Positions 44,935 through 58,536 are shown, counted from the first letter of the stretch. The stretch: DNA of 64,000 nucleotides from Allacma fusca (GCA_947179485.1 OX359245.1:62855067-62919066), one strand, 5' to 3'. Program-made: numbers and translations. Notes: generated by a model not told the origin, from the sequence alone.

Positions 44935-47900
44935 TGAAACTAAGGAACAACTTAGGAACAAACAGACGACGAATGGAAGATAAGTTCTTTATTATATCAC
45001 ATGAAAGGAAATGTGTATGAAATTTTAGACTCATTTCATTTGAGTAAATCGGATGGAAAAGACTGACAAAATCTGGCAGGCTTTTAGAGCTCATTTCATT
45101 GGAAAAGTGAATGTTGTTTTCGAACGGTTTATGTTTAACTCTCGAGTACAGAATGAAGGAGAGTCCGTGGATGAGTTCATCACTGCTCTCAATAAGTTAG
45201 CAAAGACTTGTGATTTTCACGCTGTCAAAGAAGACTTAATTCGAGACCACATAGTGATAGGAATTTTAGACAAAGTAGTTTCTGTACAGCTACAAACAAG
45301 AGATAAGCTAACGCTAGAAGAATCTGTCGCTCATGTGAAGGCTAATGAAAAATTCAAGAATCAACAACCAATCATTGCAGGCGGAACTTCGGACGTGGAG
45401 AGTTTATAGCAGGAAAAACTTCCTATAAAAAGGGAAACCCATTAATAATAAATCTACTGAGTGGACGTGCTACAACCGTGGAGGTGACAAACAACACTCA
45501 AAGGCAGACTGCAGAGCCAAAGGAGCTAATTGCAACCCTTGTGGAAAATTAATACATTTTGCTAAAGTTTGCAAATCCAGGGACCAATCCAAACCTAAGA
45601 GTAAATCCGCAGTCCAGGAAGTCACTGAAACTAGTGACACTGACAGTGTTTTCTTGGGAGAAGTGGCTGAAGACCATCCCAAGAGTAACTGGTCAACGGA
45701 AATCCTGGTAGGAATTGTCCCCATAATTTTTAAATTGGACACGGAAACTGTTGTCACAATCATCGCGGAGCACATTTTTGAGCAATCCTTACCAAAGGCC
45801 GTTTGGTATTTGAAACCCGATGACCGTAAATTCAGCGCCGATAATGGCACCCCTCTGGAAATTACTGGTAGGATTAGGGCAAAGTTACTTTACAAAGGCA
45901 AAGCAACCCAGGCAGACATTTACGTTGTCACTGGACTCAAACAGTCGCTACTAGGGCGCAATGAGTGGCTAGCTTTAAAGTTAATAAAAATTACAGTTAA
46001 TTCAATTGACATGGTCGGATCGTACACTGCTGTATATCCCCAGGTTGAATTTCTAAAATTATTTCAAGGTGTAGGGACAATGCCCCAACGTTACACTATT
46101 AGGCTTAAAGAAGGGGCACAGCCTTACGCTATAGCCCAGTCTAGGAAAGTTGCAATTCCACTACTAATTAAACTTAAACGAGTTAGACAAATTAGTGAAA
46201 CAGGGTGTCATCAAGCATATTGATGAGCGCACAGATTGGTGCTCTCCTATTGTGGTAGTAAAAACTCCCAATGGAGACATCCGTCTCTGTAAGGACTTTA
46301 CGAAACTAAATGAATCCACAGCTAGGGAATATCGTCCCATGCCGGTAGTCTCAGAGACTTTAGCTAAGATACATGGAGCAATCATTTTTCAAAAGGTGAT
46401 AACCGCCAAGGGTTTCACCAGATTGGATTAGCAGAAGACAGTCAGAAGTTAACTACATTTATCACTCCATTTGGCAGGTATTGTTATGTACGATTACCAT
46501 TTGGAATCAGCTCAGCCCCTGGACACTACCAGAAGCGTATGTCAGAGGCCCTGACAGGTCTACCCGTCATCCATCACACAGACGACTGGCTCGTCTGGGG
46601 TTGAAATCAGGAAGTACACTACCACAACCTAAGACTGGTTCTTCAACGCCTATAATACAAAAGTATTACACTGAATGCAGACAAATGTGAATTTGTAGTC
46701 AAGCGAGTCAAATTCTTAGGACACAGTATCAGGCCAAGGAGTTGAAATTGGCCCAAAACGGCTAAGAGCCATTACCAAACTACCCACACCTATGGATACA
46801 TCAGACGTAAGAAGTTTCGTAGGATTCGTGATGTATGTGGGTCAGTTAATTCCGAACCTTTCAACCATAATGCAACCCTTATACGCATTATTACCAAAGG
46901 ACGCTAAATTCAAGTGGGACTCAGTAGAGAAACGTGCATACGCCATCTGATTGCAGCCGACGTTTTTTCCAGGCACTCACTTCCTACAGTGGATAATCAA
47001 GATTTTACAATGAACTGCGATGCAGCTATTTCATTATTTATTGATTCCTTGGCTGCTACTGATGACAAGCTACAAGAAATCAAAGAGGCTCAACAGAAGG
47101 ACGCTACATGCCAGCAGTTAGACGAGTACAGCCGTTCCGGCTGGGCTTCACTCAAGAAATTACCGGAAAATTTGAGGACATTTCATACTCACAAAGATGA
47201 CATTACAGTACACTGAAATTTACACTTGAGAGGCAACCGCCTCATTATTCCCAAAATTCTACAATCAGAACTATTACAACGTGTCCATCATGGACACATG
47301 GGAATTTCCAAGGCAAGAGCCAGGGCCCGCACTTCCTTGTGGTGGACATACGCAAGTTAATTAATACTTGCCCTAGTTGCATCCCTCACCGAAAGGAAAG
47401 GATAGGCACTAATTTCAAGTGAGTTCCCAACCCGTCCATGGTCCACCATAGGAATGGATCTTTTCCACCATAAAAGAAGAAATTACCTTATAGTAAGTGA
47501 TTACTATTCAAGATACCCAGAGATATTTCTCCTATCAAGTACCACTTCGGAAGCAATCATCAAGCATTGCAAAGCCATATTTACCAGACACGGCAAACCC
47601 GGCATTGTCAGATCAGACAATAGCCCTCAATTCCAAAAGGCATTCAAAACATTTGCGAAAGAATGGGGATTTTAACATATTAAATCCAGTCCCCATTACC
47701 CACAAAGCAATAGCTTCATAGAAGTTATGGTCAAAACCGTCAAGGACCTGCTAAAGAAAAACCCAAAGGACTTTGATAAAGCATTACTAGAGTACAGGGG
47801 TACTCCACTGGACAATGGGTACAGTACAGCTCAACTACTAATAGGAAACCGCTTAAAGGCAAGTTTGCCCATAACACCAAAGCTACTTCAGCCCAGAGCA

Positions 47901-48370
47901 GTGAATGCGAAGAAAGTGAAAGACTTTAAAAACACTAAAAACTGAAGAGCAAAGAAACCTTCGACAAGCGACACGGTGTCGTTGAAAAACCAGAGCTTTC
48001 AATTGGACAAGTCTGGGTCAAGGACAAGATACTTTGGGGTACCATCCAAAGTCCAACAAAGGAACACAGGTCGTACAACGTACAGACCACCCCAGGTGCA
48101 TACCGGAGGAACACCTCGCAATTATGTCCAACAACTCCCGTTAAGAAACAAGAGTTCGTGACACCTCCCGAAGAACCACCGACAACGCCTAGCCCAGCAA
48201 AAATTGAGATCATCCCACTCAGTAGGACTCCCAGTCCTTTTAAACAAATAAAAACACCAAGCCCAATTCAGGTCAAAGCATCTACTCTCCCCAGACCAAT
48301 TAGATCCGCACCGGTGACCAAAACCAGATGAGGACGACTAGTCAAGAAATCTGACAAATATGTAGCATAA
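44935..48370 (+). pseudogene. Degraded Gypsy element, same family as 9587-14501
   Basis: Fragments of Gag (45053-45409), protease (about 45740), RT (46195-46720), integrase (47454-47675) and the tail follow the order of the intact copy. The first ~40 Gag residues and the 5' LTR are missing. RT keeps HTDD near 46580. The protease reads LDTETVV where the intact copy has LDTGADV. At about 46937 the frame jumps from just after the RT thumb to ADVFSRHSLPTV, so most of RNase H is deleted. Many stops and shifts are present. The 3' untranslated stretch ctcatgctatgt-atttc and cttaaaaagag matches the intact copy, but the LTR itself does not follow. Confidence 0.92.
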
Positions 48371-48454
48371 TCATTTCTCATGCTATGTTATTTCCTATTC
48401 TTTACAGTTTACAATTTAGCAATCTTAAAAAGAGTATATAAAGAGCGTGATCAG

Positions 48455-49170
48455 GGATATGTGAAGAGGGAAGCAATTGATATATGTCACCTTGTATGGT
48501 TTCCAACAGATGCTAAAGAAGTAGAACACATTATGTGATAGCCTATAAGGTCTTATTTAGAAGTAATTATATTTCACATGTAGTTGCATAATTTGATTTG
48601 ATTATGTGAAGATAATGCCAATTGTTTTTAGTCACCGTGTATGGTTTCCAGCATATGCTAACACAGTACAAGACATTATGTGAGGGTCTATAAGGTCTTA
48701 TTTAGAAGTAAATACACTTTATATGTTTGTGCTGCAATTTTTGTTTAGATAAGGTGAACAGGGAAGCAATTGATATATGTCACTGTGTATGGTTTCTTGT
48801 GTATGCTAAAACTGTACAAAACATTATGTGATGGCCTATAAGGTCTTATTTAGAAGTAAATACACTTCATATATATTTGTGCTGTAATTTTTATGTTTAG
48901 ATAATGTGAAGAGGGAAGCAATTGATATATGTCACCTTGTATGGTTTCCCACACATGCCAAACAAGTAGAACACGTTATGTGATAGCCTATAAGAACCTA
49001 TTTAGAAGTAATTGTATTTCACAGGTAGTTGTATAATTTGATTGGATTGTGTGAAGATAATGGTAATTGATTTTAGTCACCGTGTATGGTTTCCAGCATA
49101 TGCTACCACAGTACAAGACATTATGTGAGGGTCTATAAGGTCCTATTTACAAGTAAATAAACTGCCGGTT
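48455..49170 (+). repeat. ~148-bp tandem repeat with a three-unit (444-bp) higher-order period
   Basis: tgtatggttt recurs near 48493, 48637, 48785, 48937 and 49081. Units 1 and 4 share gaagagggaagcaattgat; units 2 and 5 share ttttagtcaccgtgtatgg and agcatatgcta. Each pair is 444 bp apart, so the array is an A-B-C-A-B arrangement. Each unit has ggtcttatttagaagtaa or a close variant. Confidence 0.88.
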
Positions 49171-49885
49171 TGTCACACCTGTAATTAATTTGTCCGTAAT
49201 GTAAGTTTTATGCTTGGACCTAGTAGCATGGGTGACAAGTTTTTTGTGCCAGTCTGTACGTTTAATATCACTTGTTATAATTGTCACCCACTATAATAGT
49301 ATTCCCTCTATAATGTCATCGTTGTTTGTTACGGTGTCAGTGACAATGCAAAATTATAATGGCAATTGGCATAAAATTAGTTAGATGTGGCTATGGAAGT
49401 ATAGCATGATGTTATAAAACGTGCGGTCGTTAAATAATGCTGTTGATTGGTTCAATATTATTTTCAATTTTTAATACATGCAATGCAATTATTATTGTGT
49501 TATGCTACAGCTCTGGTATGATTCGCGGGATTTACGTCAAGTGGTCAGTAACTAAAATCTGAAGATGAGGATTCGGTTTCTGGAAGGACTCCGTACTCTT
49601 CATATGATGTTTTGGAAAGTCAACATGCCATCAAAATATGGATTTCTTCGCAGAGTAGCTCCGACCAATCGGTGTTGAATGGTGTCCTTGCTGTCGAAAA
49701 GTTTCCTAGGACTAACATTATTAATGGTATGCGGCAATCTAAAGTTACTGAATATTTTAAACTCAATGAAGCTTAGCATATTTCATAAATTTACGTATAC
49801 TGTATTCTGCAAAAATAAATTCCTTTATACATATTTTTAGGCACAGTTAGTATTTGTAAACATTAACAGCGTATAGTTAGCACGT
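49171..49885. other. Unassigned; weak candidate exon near 49561-49727
   Basis: A frame reading KSEDEDSVSGRTPYSSYDVL then SSSDQSVLNGVLAVEKFP ends at a possible donor (aatg|gtatgc, 49727). I could not find a convincing acceptor or partner exon. The rest shows nothing. Confidence 0.25.
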
Positions 49886-49890
49886 AATAG

Positions 49891-50398
49891 TGTTAGGATA
49901 GTTACGAATAATTATGTTCTTTCATGTATTTAATTAAGACAAATCTTAGGTACACTTTAGCCTACGAGCTAAACATTTTAGACTCTTTCATTTTTGCTGA
50001 CCATATCCGGTCAGCGTCCTTGGTGATTTCCGTTATGAACTTTTATGTACTTTTTTATAGATCATAATCCGCAATAACAGGACTAGACCCATCTAGTCCA
50101 GCAAAGATGATGAAAAACTTATTTTTAAGAAAACAGTCTTGTTCTGGTCTTCAGATCACCCCCAACCAATTTTAATCTTTCTTTGATTTCCTTTACAGTT
50201 ACTTTTGATTCCATAAATAAATTACCTATCTTTTGATTTTTCTCATAATCTGCAGATCAGCTACAATGGTTTAATTAATTCGTTGGCTCATCGAATTGAT
50301 TCTCACAATTCATTAATCAAGTTTCATCCTTCTTTAATAAATTCATATTTTGGAGATTCTCTCTCGTCTCATATTGATACACGCCAACATAAACCAAA
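49891..50398 (+). repeat. 5' LTR of the older Gypsy-type element
   Basis: About 508 bp, beginning TGTTAGGATAGTTACGAATA. It is followed within two bases by TGGTGGCCCATGAAAATT, a primer-binding-site candidate starting with TGG; tRNA not assigned. Confidence 0.9.
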
Positions 50399-50784
50399 AT
50401 GGTGGCCCATGAAAATTTCTACTCCCAATTCCAAACAAGACTCCCCGGGTGCGCGCTTATTAAGAAATTGATTTCATAACGAAGGTTTGATTAATTGTGC
50501 ACATAGACATTTTGAGTTTGAGTTTGAATATAGATATCCAGTTTCAAGAATAAAGCAGCTGCCAGGAAGACCCAATGAACGTAATATTGCTCACCTTCCT
50601 ACCGTTAAAGTGACCTGCCAAAAGGCACGAGTGAAGACTTTCCCCATTGCTCTAAAGGTAATTACAAGTATACTGAATACACACCCTCTGTCCCAGGTCT
50701 TGCAAATAACAACCCTGTGAGTCAGTGAGGATAACTGGATAAAAGGTACGTACAAAGATTAAATGCATTTTACCCCGATGACAT

Positions 50785-51252
50785 ATGTCAGATAAGAAGT
50801 CTAAAAAAGAGATTCCCCCAACCATACCTAAACCACAAAGTAGACAAACGCGCTCCAATTCCCAGCCCGAGCTAGATGCAGATGCATTAGATAAATTATT
50901 AAAGTTACGCGCAGATCAACGAAAAAGGAAGCCCTCCGATCCCACCTGTGAATCTACATCCGAAAAGTTAAAGTTATTTACCCCACCCATACCGCCCCCG
51001 TTAGGTAAACTTAAGCAACCGTTTCCACATATACAGCTTAGTTCCCTCGAATTTCATAGTCAAATTTTGAACGGAAAAACTTTCCTAAAGACTCCCAAAC
51101 CTGATCTCTTAGGTTTTTCGGATTTTGTAGATAATATCCCTATTACACCAGGCCCACCCCCGTTCCCATTACTTCCTCCTAAACCTTTAAAACCTAGAAA
51201 CTTCAATCCTCTTTCTTTTAATTTAAAAATCCGATTTGCTAGTAAAACTTGA
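50785..51252 (+). CDS. Short proline- and lysine-rich frame ahead of gag, 155 aa
   Basis: Begins MSDKKSKKEIPPTIPKPQSR and is rich in proline, lysine and serine, with no recognised domain. It ends 9 bp before the next ATG. It may be an N-terminal Gag extension separated by a stop or a separate leader protein. Confidence 0.5.
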   Translation: MSDKKSKKEIPPTIPKPQSRQTRSNSQPELDADALDKLLKLRADQRKRKPSDPTCESTSEKLKLFTPPIPPPLGKLKQPFPHIQLSSLEFHSQILNGKTFLKTPKPDLLGFSDFVDNIPITPGPPPFPLLPPKPLKPRNFNPLSFNLKIRFASKT

Positions 51253-51261
51253 CGTGAAATC

Positions 51262-52227
51262 ATGACAACTAATACGACTACCGTGGTAGTTAACACGGCT
51301 CCCATTCACTCTATTGTTCAATTTAAAAAGTTAAACCAATTTGACCCCACATGTCATGACATCAATGATTTCGTACTTGACATTGAAAGAGTTGTGGCCC
51401 AATATACTTGGGATTGGCCGACTCTTCAAGGTCATATGCCTAATGTACTGGTGCGTGACCCATGTATCTGGTATCAAGCAGAAATAGCCAAACAACCTCC
51501 CACAATCACCGATATTCCGTCATTTTATCGGATTTTTAAAGACCATTATGTGAAAGATCGCACGGTTTACCTTAATCAGTTAAAGACACGCTCCCAAAAA
51601 GAAGGCGAAAGTTGTGCAAAGTTTTTATATGATATTGACTACATTTGCACACGCTACAACCCCAGTATGTCCAATGAAGACAAAGTTGCATGGGTCATTG
51701 AGGGACTACTCCCTCACTTGAAAGCCCAAGCCGCTGGTTATAGCTACACCAGTATGGCTGCGTTAGTGCGTTTCTGTGAACAAAAAGAATTGGCTGCCGT
51801 TTCCGCCCCTGCCACTACAGCAGAGGTGAAAATTCAAGCTCTCGAGGAAAAAATTGCTAAACTTGGTATTAGTGACGCTCCGAATGATCAAGTGAGCTTT
51901 GCTAACAATCGAGGTCAAGGAGGTCGCGGCTGAGGTCGTGGCGCTCCTTCCCAGTCCAATAATCAGACTCAACAGGCCCCCAGAAATTTTCAACCCTCTC
52001 GTGGGGGTGGAAATTTCCGTCCCAATCACAACAACAATAATAACTCTGGAAATCAGTCCCAAAGTCGTTCCATTCAATGTTACAATTGTGGCCGTCAAGG
52101 TCACATGGCTCGTGAATGCCGATCGGGAAACTCTGCAAGGGGCTCTTACAATCAAGGTCAGGGCCCCCGGCAACAAAATTATTACCAGAATCAGAATCGC
52201 TATCAAAACAACCGCCCCCTCCATTAA
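51262..52227 (+). pseudogene. Gag with CCHC knuckle, interrupted by one TGA
   Basis: A capsid-like helical region (FRIFKDHYVKDRTVYLNQLK; CAKFLYDIDYICTRYNPSMS) is followed by a glycine/asparagine/glutamine-rich stretch and one zinc knuckle, CYNCGRQGHMAREC, near 52078. TGA at 51931-51933 lies in a glycine-arginine run (GRG*GRG); the same frame then stays open to 52227. Single nonsense change, so the copy is probably defective. Confidence 0.85.
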
Positions 52228-52391
52228 TGTCTCAGAATTACAATCATTCCAACAATCACCGAGGCGGTTACAAAAATCGCCCTCGATTGAATGTGCAACG
52301 TCTCGAAATCTCTCTTACCCCTCCACAACAACAACAACCCCAACCTCAGCCACAACATCCACCCCAGCAGGCTTACCCATTGATAACATTT

Positions 52392-55300
52392 CCTCAATAA
52401 ATGTTTCAGACCCGTCTCATTGCCCTTATGTTTTATGCTCCTTCACTGATGTAATTATAGATGCTCTTATTGACACTGGAGCTTCTCATAATTTAATTCA
52501 TAAACAAAGTGTTCCTCTCAACTCCGTCCTCATTCCTTGCCCTCTTTGTTACATTTTAACTGCCGACAAAAATCATTTATGAACACGCTTTGTAGTGATG
52601 CTACACTTTCATATTGACAATGTCCCATACACGGCTCAAGCTCAAGTTTTAGACCTTCTCACACCCTTCTTCATATTAGGTTGCACTTTTCTTTCACAGT
52701 ATAAACTTACAGTCGACATTTATCATCATTCCCTCTTCAACTCCACACACTCTCACTATATACGCCAACACGCATATACAGCCCCTTGTACTTCACATTG
52801 CGGATGTTCTGTACCCATAAAATCTCTCTTTACTCTCCAACTCCCTCCGCGACGTCAATTCTATGTCCCAACTACACCAATTTATACATCTCCATCACTT
52901 TGTTTTGTAGCTAACTCATCCGTCTACACACAGTATAATATTTTTCTCCCAGCCCTTGTCAATATGCCGCCCCGCCACATACTTGTGTGTAACATGTCTA
53001 ATAGAGTTCAAACCCTCCCAGCAGGTACAACCTTAGGCACGTTAAATACATACGAGTACGTTACACCAATGACTCTTCCTCCTGATATTCCTACAAATTT
53101 TCCTCCACTTACCCCAGCACAACTAAATACCATTCACATAAATTCTCAACTAACCCCTACACAGAATTCTCAAATATTTACCATTTTGCATAAATTTTCA
53201 TATTTATTCGCGTGGTCCTTACATGATTTGAAGATATGTACCTTTCCCCCTATGCGTATTCGTTTAAATTCCTCCACCCCAGTTCAGACTAAGCCTTATA
53301 GACTTAGCACAGCTGAACGCGACTACCTCAAAGCTGAACTTGATAAATTAATTGATGCTGGTATTATTGTTCCTTGCGATAATTCCAACTATTCCACCCC
53401 CGTCTTTCTTGTCAAACAGAAGACGAAATGGCGTTTAGTATGTGATTTTAAGAAGCTAAACAAAATCACCGTTGATGAACTTTTTCCTCTTCCTCGCATA
53501 GATGACCTCTTATTTCAATTACGCAATACTGCTTATTTTTCCCCTTTGGAATTATTTAGTGGTTATTATCAAGCCGCTATTCACCCTGATGATCAACATT
53601 ATACGGCAATCATTACAGAATTAGGTCTGTACAAGTATCTCCGTGTTTGTTTTGGACTTAAAAATGCTCCCGCATATTTTCAACGTCTAGCTATGAAAAC
53701 ATTGGGTAATCTTCGGTTTACCCATGCTGTCTCGTATATTGATGACATTATCCCATATAGTAAAGATTTTCCATCCCATTTAATTGCTCTCGACTTAGTT
53801 CTCACAGCCCTATCTTTAGCTAATTTACGACTTAATCCAGCTAAATATAGTTTTGCCATGCAAGAACATGCCCTTTTTGGATATTTTCTTTCTCAGCAAG
53901 GTCTTTCCACCGAATCTTCTAAAGTTGCTGCCATAATGCAACAAAACCGGCCTCACAACATTGACTCCCTCCGAAAATTTTTAGGTACAATAGGTTATTA
54001 TAGACGTTTTATTTCCGGTTTCGCTCAAAAAGCTGCTCCCTTACAGCAATTATTAAAAAAGCATTCCCTTTATCATTGGTCCCCCGATTGTCAAACAGCT
54101 TTCGAAAATTTGAAAACTGCCCTTTGCTCCGCCCCCGTACTTCGTCATTACGATCCCACGAAGCTTTGTATTTTATATACAGATGCCAGCAATTCAGGGT
54201 TAGCAGGCATACTTCATCAAGAATTTGATGATGGAGAACACCCCATTTTTTATGTATCTCGTTCTCTCACCCCAGCTGAAAAGAATTGGAGTATAACTGA
54301 GAAAGAATGTTTAGCTGTAGTTTTTGCGGTGAAGGAATTCCGCGAATTTCTTTATCTCCACCCCTTCGTTATTGTCACTGACCATCATGCCTTATGCTAC
54401 TTAAAATGTCAACGGGATCCTTCTGCCCGTCTCACCCGTATGAGCATTATTTTACAAGAATATCGTTATGTCATTAAATATAATAAGGCTCCCTGCACGG
54501 CAATGTTGATGGTGTCTCGCGGTGCCCCTACGCGCTTGCAACTCCCACAGATACAGACGAAGATTTACATATCCCTGGGTTGGTTGCCCTTGAATCATCC
54601 CCTTCCGTACCTTTAATTGACCCTTCCAATCTTTTAGATGCACACAAAATTGACCCCATAATTTCCCGCATTTTACACAAAAAAGCTCTAAATTATTACA
54701 AAATGAAAATGGCATTTATTTTATCCAATTCAATCCACGAGCTCCTAAACTACTTCTTGTTCCCAAGGCTTTAATTCCCACCCTCTTACACAATGCACAC
54801 AATCATCCCCTTTCTGGCCATTTAAATTTTAAACGAACCTTAGCCCATATCCGCCCTTATTATTGGTGGCGTGCGATGACCGCCGATAATTTCCGCCATT
54901 GTACTCATTGCAGTGACTGTCAAAGTCGCCAACATTTAACAAAACTCCGTATGGATAGCCTTAAACCCATTACGGTCAAGACTCCAGGCGGTACATATGC
55001 CATGGATTTACTTGGTCCTTTTCGTGAAACTATACGTGGCAATATTTACATTTTTATCCTCACAGATTTATTCACCAAATGGGTGCACTCAGCACTTTTA
55101 CCGTGCCGAGAATCTTCCCATATAGCAATGCAGCTTGAAACTTTTATTCTTGCATTTCCTGGAATGTCCACCCTCATTTCCGACGGAGCTGCGGAATTTA
55201 AATCATCTGCAGTTTTTTCCCTTCTCCAACGTTTCAATATTACCCATAATGTGAGCATGCCACATCACCCCAGTTTTAATGGTTCGGTTGAACGACTTAA

Positions 55301-55756
55301 CCAAACCATTGCAATTATGCTTAGTAAATTCCATAACAAAAAATAGGCTTGTCAGACAAGCTTCTTTGTCGTTGGATCGGTCCATATACTATTACGTACA
55401 TAGATAAATTTAATAATGCTGATCTAGTACTAACATTCCCTTCCAAGAAACTCCGTCAGGTAATAAAATGTCACCTCTCTCAACTTAAGATAGTAAATGT
55501 AGGCTTGGGAGATGGTATAGTCCACCCCGAGTACATATATACTACCGATGACCAGGATGAATTTCTAGCCTGGCATGACTACATGTGTCCTTCACGCTCG
55601 GATTCCCTCTCACAGTCGCCCGACAGTCATTCATCTGAACCATCTTCTACAACCTCCCCTCCCATAGTTATAAAATCTCGTTCTAAAGTTCAAACTGTTT
55701 CTCATCCCCCTCTTCGTCGCTCTGCACGGATAAAAGCACAAGTGTCTCATTCTTGA
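52392..55756 (+). pseudogene. Pol (protease, RT, RNase H, integrase), broken at several points
   Basis: Protease LIDTGASHNLI (about 52466); TGA at 52580-52582; then open 52595-54616 with RT (WRLVCDFKKLNKITVDELFP, catalytic YIDD near 53738), and RNase H (LYTDASNSGLAGILHQ and VTDHHALCYLK). Frame changes occur near 54510 and 54705. Integrase follows with H/C zinc site residues (NHPLSGHLNF ... CTHCSDC), D in AMDLLG, D in SDGAAEF and E in NGSVERL; TAG at 55344-55346; then a basic C-terminal part at 55349-55756. Motifs are intact, but at least four breaks make this copy non-autonomous. Confidence 0.9.
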
Positions 55757-55854
55757 CTTTTGTCTGTTCCTACAGTGCTCATTGTGCCTCCGGAGTTTTT
55801 TTTATTTATTTATCCACTTCATCGAAATTACTGTTCAATTAGTTTGTTTTCCCT

Positions 55855-57801
55855 GTGTTGTTATTTTGTTGTATTTTTATTGTCTCCGGTTCACACATGC
55901 CTTCTGATCATGTCAAGTTTTCTCCCACCATACAACCCACTCCTCCCGTCTTATCCGACGATTCCGGGAGTCAACAAGTTCTCCTCCACTCTAGCGATTC
56001 GCACTTCCATTCTCCTGGGCGAAAACCCATGGATCGAGCTCATTCCAGTTCAACTTCCAGGCCTTCTCCAGACCCCAATATACTGCCCAGTGGCCGAAGC
56101 AACAGTCCGGATTTTTCCCTTCCAATATACCAGTCTACAGTCTACGGTCAGATGATGACTCACTCCGATCCTCTAGTTCCCATTTACCATCGGACTTTTC
56201 GACATGTGGCGGCGGCGATACTCCTCCCCAGCACGATTCCCCCCTTATGGAACAGCTACGCGCAACGTACTTCTCCGCCAGCTACTCCTATGCAGTACAA
56301 TCGAAGAATCTTCTCCAGGAATTGAGCGATCCTCCCCATCTTCACCTGAGCGCTGTGCCAGTAATACAGGTGGACGCTCAGATCGTCATATCGACATTCC
56401 TGAGAGCGGATCTTATGTCAATGGATCTTCTCAGCAGGCAGAAGAAACAGTCAAAGAAGCTATTCGGCAAGCCCTAGCATACGATTATGGCAGTCAAATC
56501 TCCACCCCCAGACGTCCGAAAAGATAGCCGTAGGTCTGACCCCGTTCCAGAATGCCCCCGATATACATCTATTGACCAGTTTTCAACTCACCCTAACAAA
56601 CACCGCGGAGCATCCCGACCCCAACAAACGGTGCGACTTGCTCCTCAACCAGCCTTCCAACGAATTCCCAGGTATCGTGATTACCCAATCTACACCGACG
56701 GTACCCCAGTTCCTCAACATGTCATCAACTCTCAAAACCCCGCCCGGAAGCCCAAGGGTCGTAGGCGATTTCCACCCCAAGGACAAAATGTCCCTTCAAA
56801 CTCCGCCATCCCTGCATCAGGACATCCATCATCCATCCGACCCCATCCTTCATCTGACTCCATCACTACTACCATCCACACATCTTTACCCCCAGCTTCT
56901 TCTCAACGAAAACGGTCAGTTCATCGGTTCTCGTTTACATACTCAACATTCCTCATCTGTATGTTCTTCTTCCTCTGCTCCACCGGATTTGAGGCTGCTC
57001 CCCTCCCCGGGGGTTGGGGAAGCCTCCCCAATCTCGCTCAATTGCTTGGAAACAACCGAAAAACTACCCCTTTGAAACATGCCTCCTCCGCCAGCTCAAA
57101 ACTCGCTCTTCAACCCCTTCAACATGCGACCAGCATCCAAACAATCCCCGATAAGCAACTTTATGATCAGCCTGGTAATTTAAATTTTGTCCAAAATCCT
57201 AAAAACACCATTGCTAAGAAAAATTCAGGTGTCAAAATGTTAGCCGCAGGTACTGGTCTTATGGTCGCTGCTCCGGTCGTGACCAAGGTCTTGGATTATG
57301 TTCCTTCCCCGTCCAACTCTTTTCCTGATTCTCCTACCTCTACTAATTCTAATTTAACTATTCGTCATGAGTATGTAATGGCAACAGTTCTTTCCTCTAT
57401 CAGATACCACGGTTCCTTATTTTAGCTACATGGATGACGGAATTTTTCCTGAAATTCCCTCAACCATGTCACCTGTGGTTCTCAAACAGGTTCAACATTC
57501 CACCACCCCTTTACCTCCGCCATCTCCCCCTTTGGAAATTGAGTTACAGTCTGGCCATTGGTCATTTATTTTCCGTATTTTCTCTGTATTTGGTTTCCTT
57601 CTGACCTTTATACTAGGCATCGGCCTCGGCTACGGCGGGTGCAAAATCTTCTTAACCCGCCGCATCAACAGACGGCGTGAACATGCTCTTCCGGCATTTT
57701 TCACCAGCGACCCTTCCACCGCGACGCAGGTATTACTTCCCTTAAACCCATCTTGCCAAGTTGCCACTCTTTCCAAAGCGGTGGATACTCTCTCTTCGTA
57801 A
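55855..57801 (+). pseudogene. Third ORF region, possibly env-like, in several frames
   Basis: Overlapping frames 55855-56325, 56204-56527, 56487-57425 and 57430-57801 lie between pol and the 3' LTR. They are rich in proline and serine. Two hydrophobic segments stand out: FLICMFFFLCSTG near 56950 and FVFGF-type VFGFLLTFILGIGLGYGG near 57590, the latter followed by a basic tail (RRINRRRE), as in a membrane anchor. Position and anchor fit an envelope-type third ORF as in errantiviruses, but I see no fusion-protein family signature. Overlapping frames suggest frameshifts or a composite. Confidence 0.45.
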
Positions 57802-58021
57802 ATTTTTTTTGAGGTTTTAATTAAAACTTACCTGTATAGTTTGTTAGTCACAACTTTGTGCATTCAACTCACACACTAATATATTTACAACGTTTTTTAA
57901 CTAACTCATTTAGTTTGTTCTGTTTAACCTAACTCTTGTAAACACACATTTTTACAATATTAAATTTCTTTCTTCTACTTCGTAAAAATTTGAGGCCAAA
58001 TTTTCTTTTTATGGCCCGGGA

Positions 58022-58527
58022 TGTTAGGATAGTTACGAATAATGATGTTCTTTCATGTATTTGATTAAGACAAATCTAAGGTACACTTCAGCCTACGAGC
58101 TAAACATTTTAGACTCTTTCATTTTTGCTGACCATATCCGGTCAGCGTCCTTGGTGATTTCCGTTATGAACTTTTATGTACTTTTTATAGATCATAATCA
58201 GCAATAACAGGACTAGACCCATCTAGTCCAGCAAAGATGATGAAAAACTTATTTTTAAGAAAACAGTCTTGTTCTGGTCTTCGGATCACCCCCAACCAAT
58301 TTTAATCTTTCTTTGATTTCCTTTACAGTTACTTTTGATTCCATAAATAAATTACCTATCTTTTGATTTTTCTCATAATCTGCAGATCAGCTTCAATGGT
58401 TTAATTTATTCGTTGGCTCATCGAATTGATTCTCACAATTCATTAATCAAGTTTCATCCTTCTTTAATAAATTCATATTTTTGGATTCTTTCTCGTCTCA
58501 TATTGATACACGCCAACACAAACCAAA
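58022..58527 (+). repeat. 3' LTR of the older Gypsy-type element
   Basis: About 506 bp, matching 49891-50398 with about a dozen differences (for example aatgatg versus aattatg near its start). Immediately upstream is atggccc plus ggga, only a weak purine tract. Confidence 0.9.
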
Positions 58528-58536
58528 AATAGCATA

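Larger units (their letters stand above)
49891..58527 (+). mobile_element. Full-length older Gypsy-type LTR retrotransposon with a third ORF
   Basis: LTRs 49891-50398 and 58022-58527 differ at about a dozen positions over ~507 bp (about 2%). The duplication AATAG is at 49886-49890 and 58528-58532. Order: LTR, primer site candidate, short proline-rich frame, Gag, protease-RT-RNase H-integrase, then about 1.9 kb of extra coding-like sequence, then LTR. LTRs begin TGTTAGG; their end (ccaaa) is less certain by one base. Confidence 0.92.
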
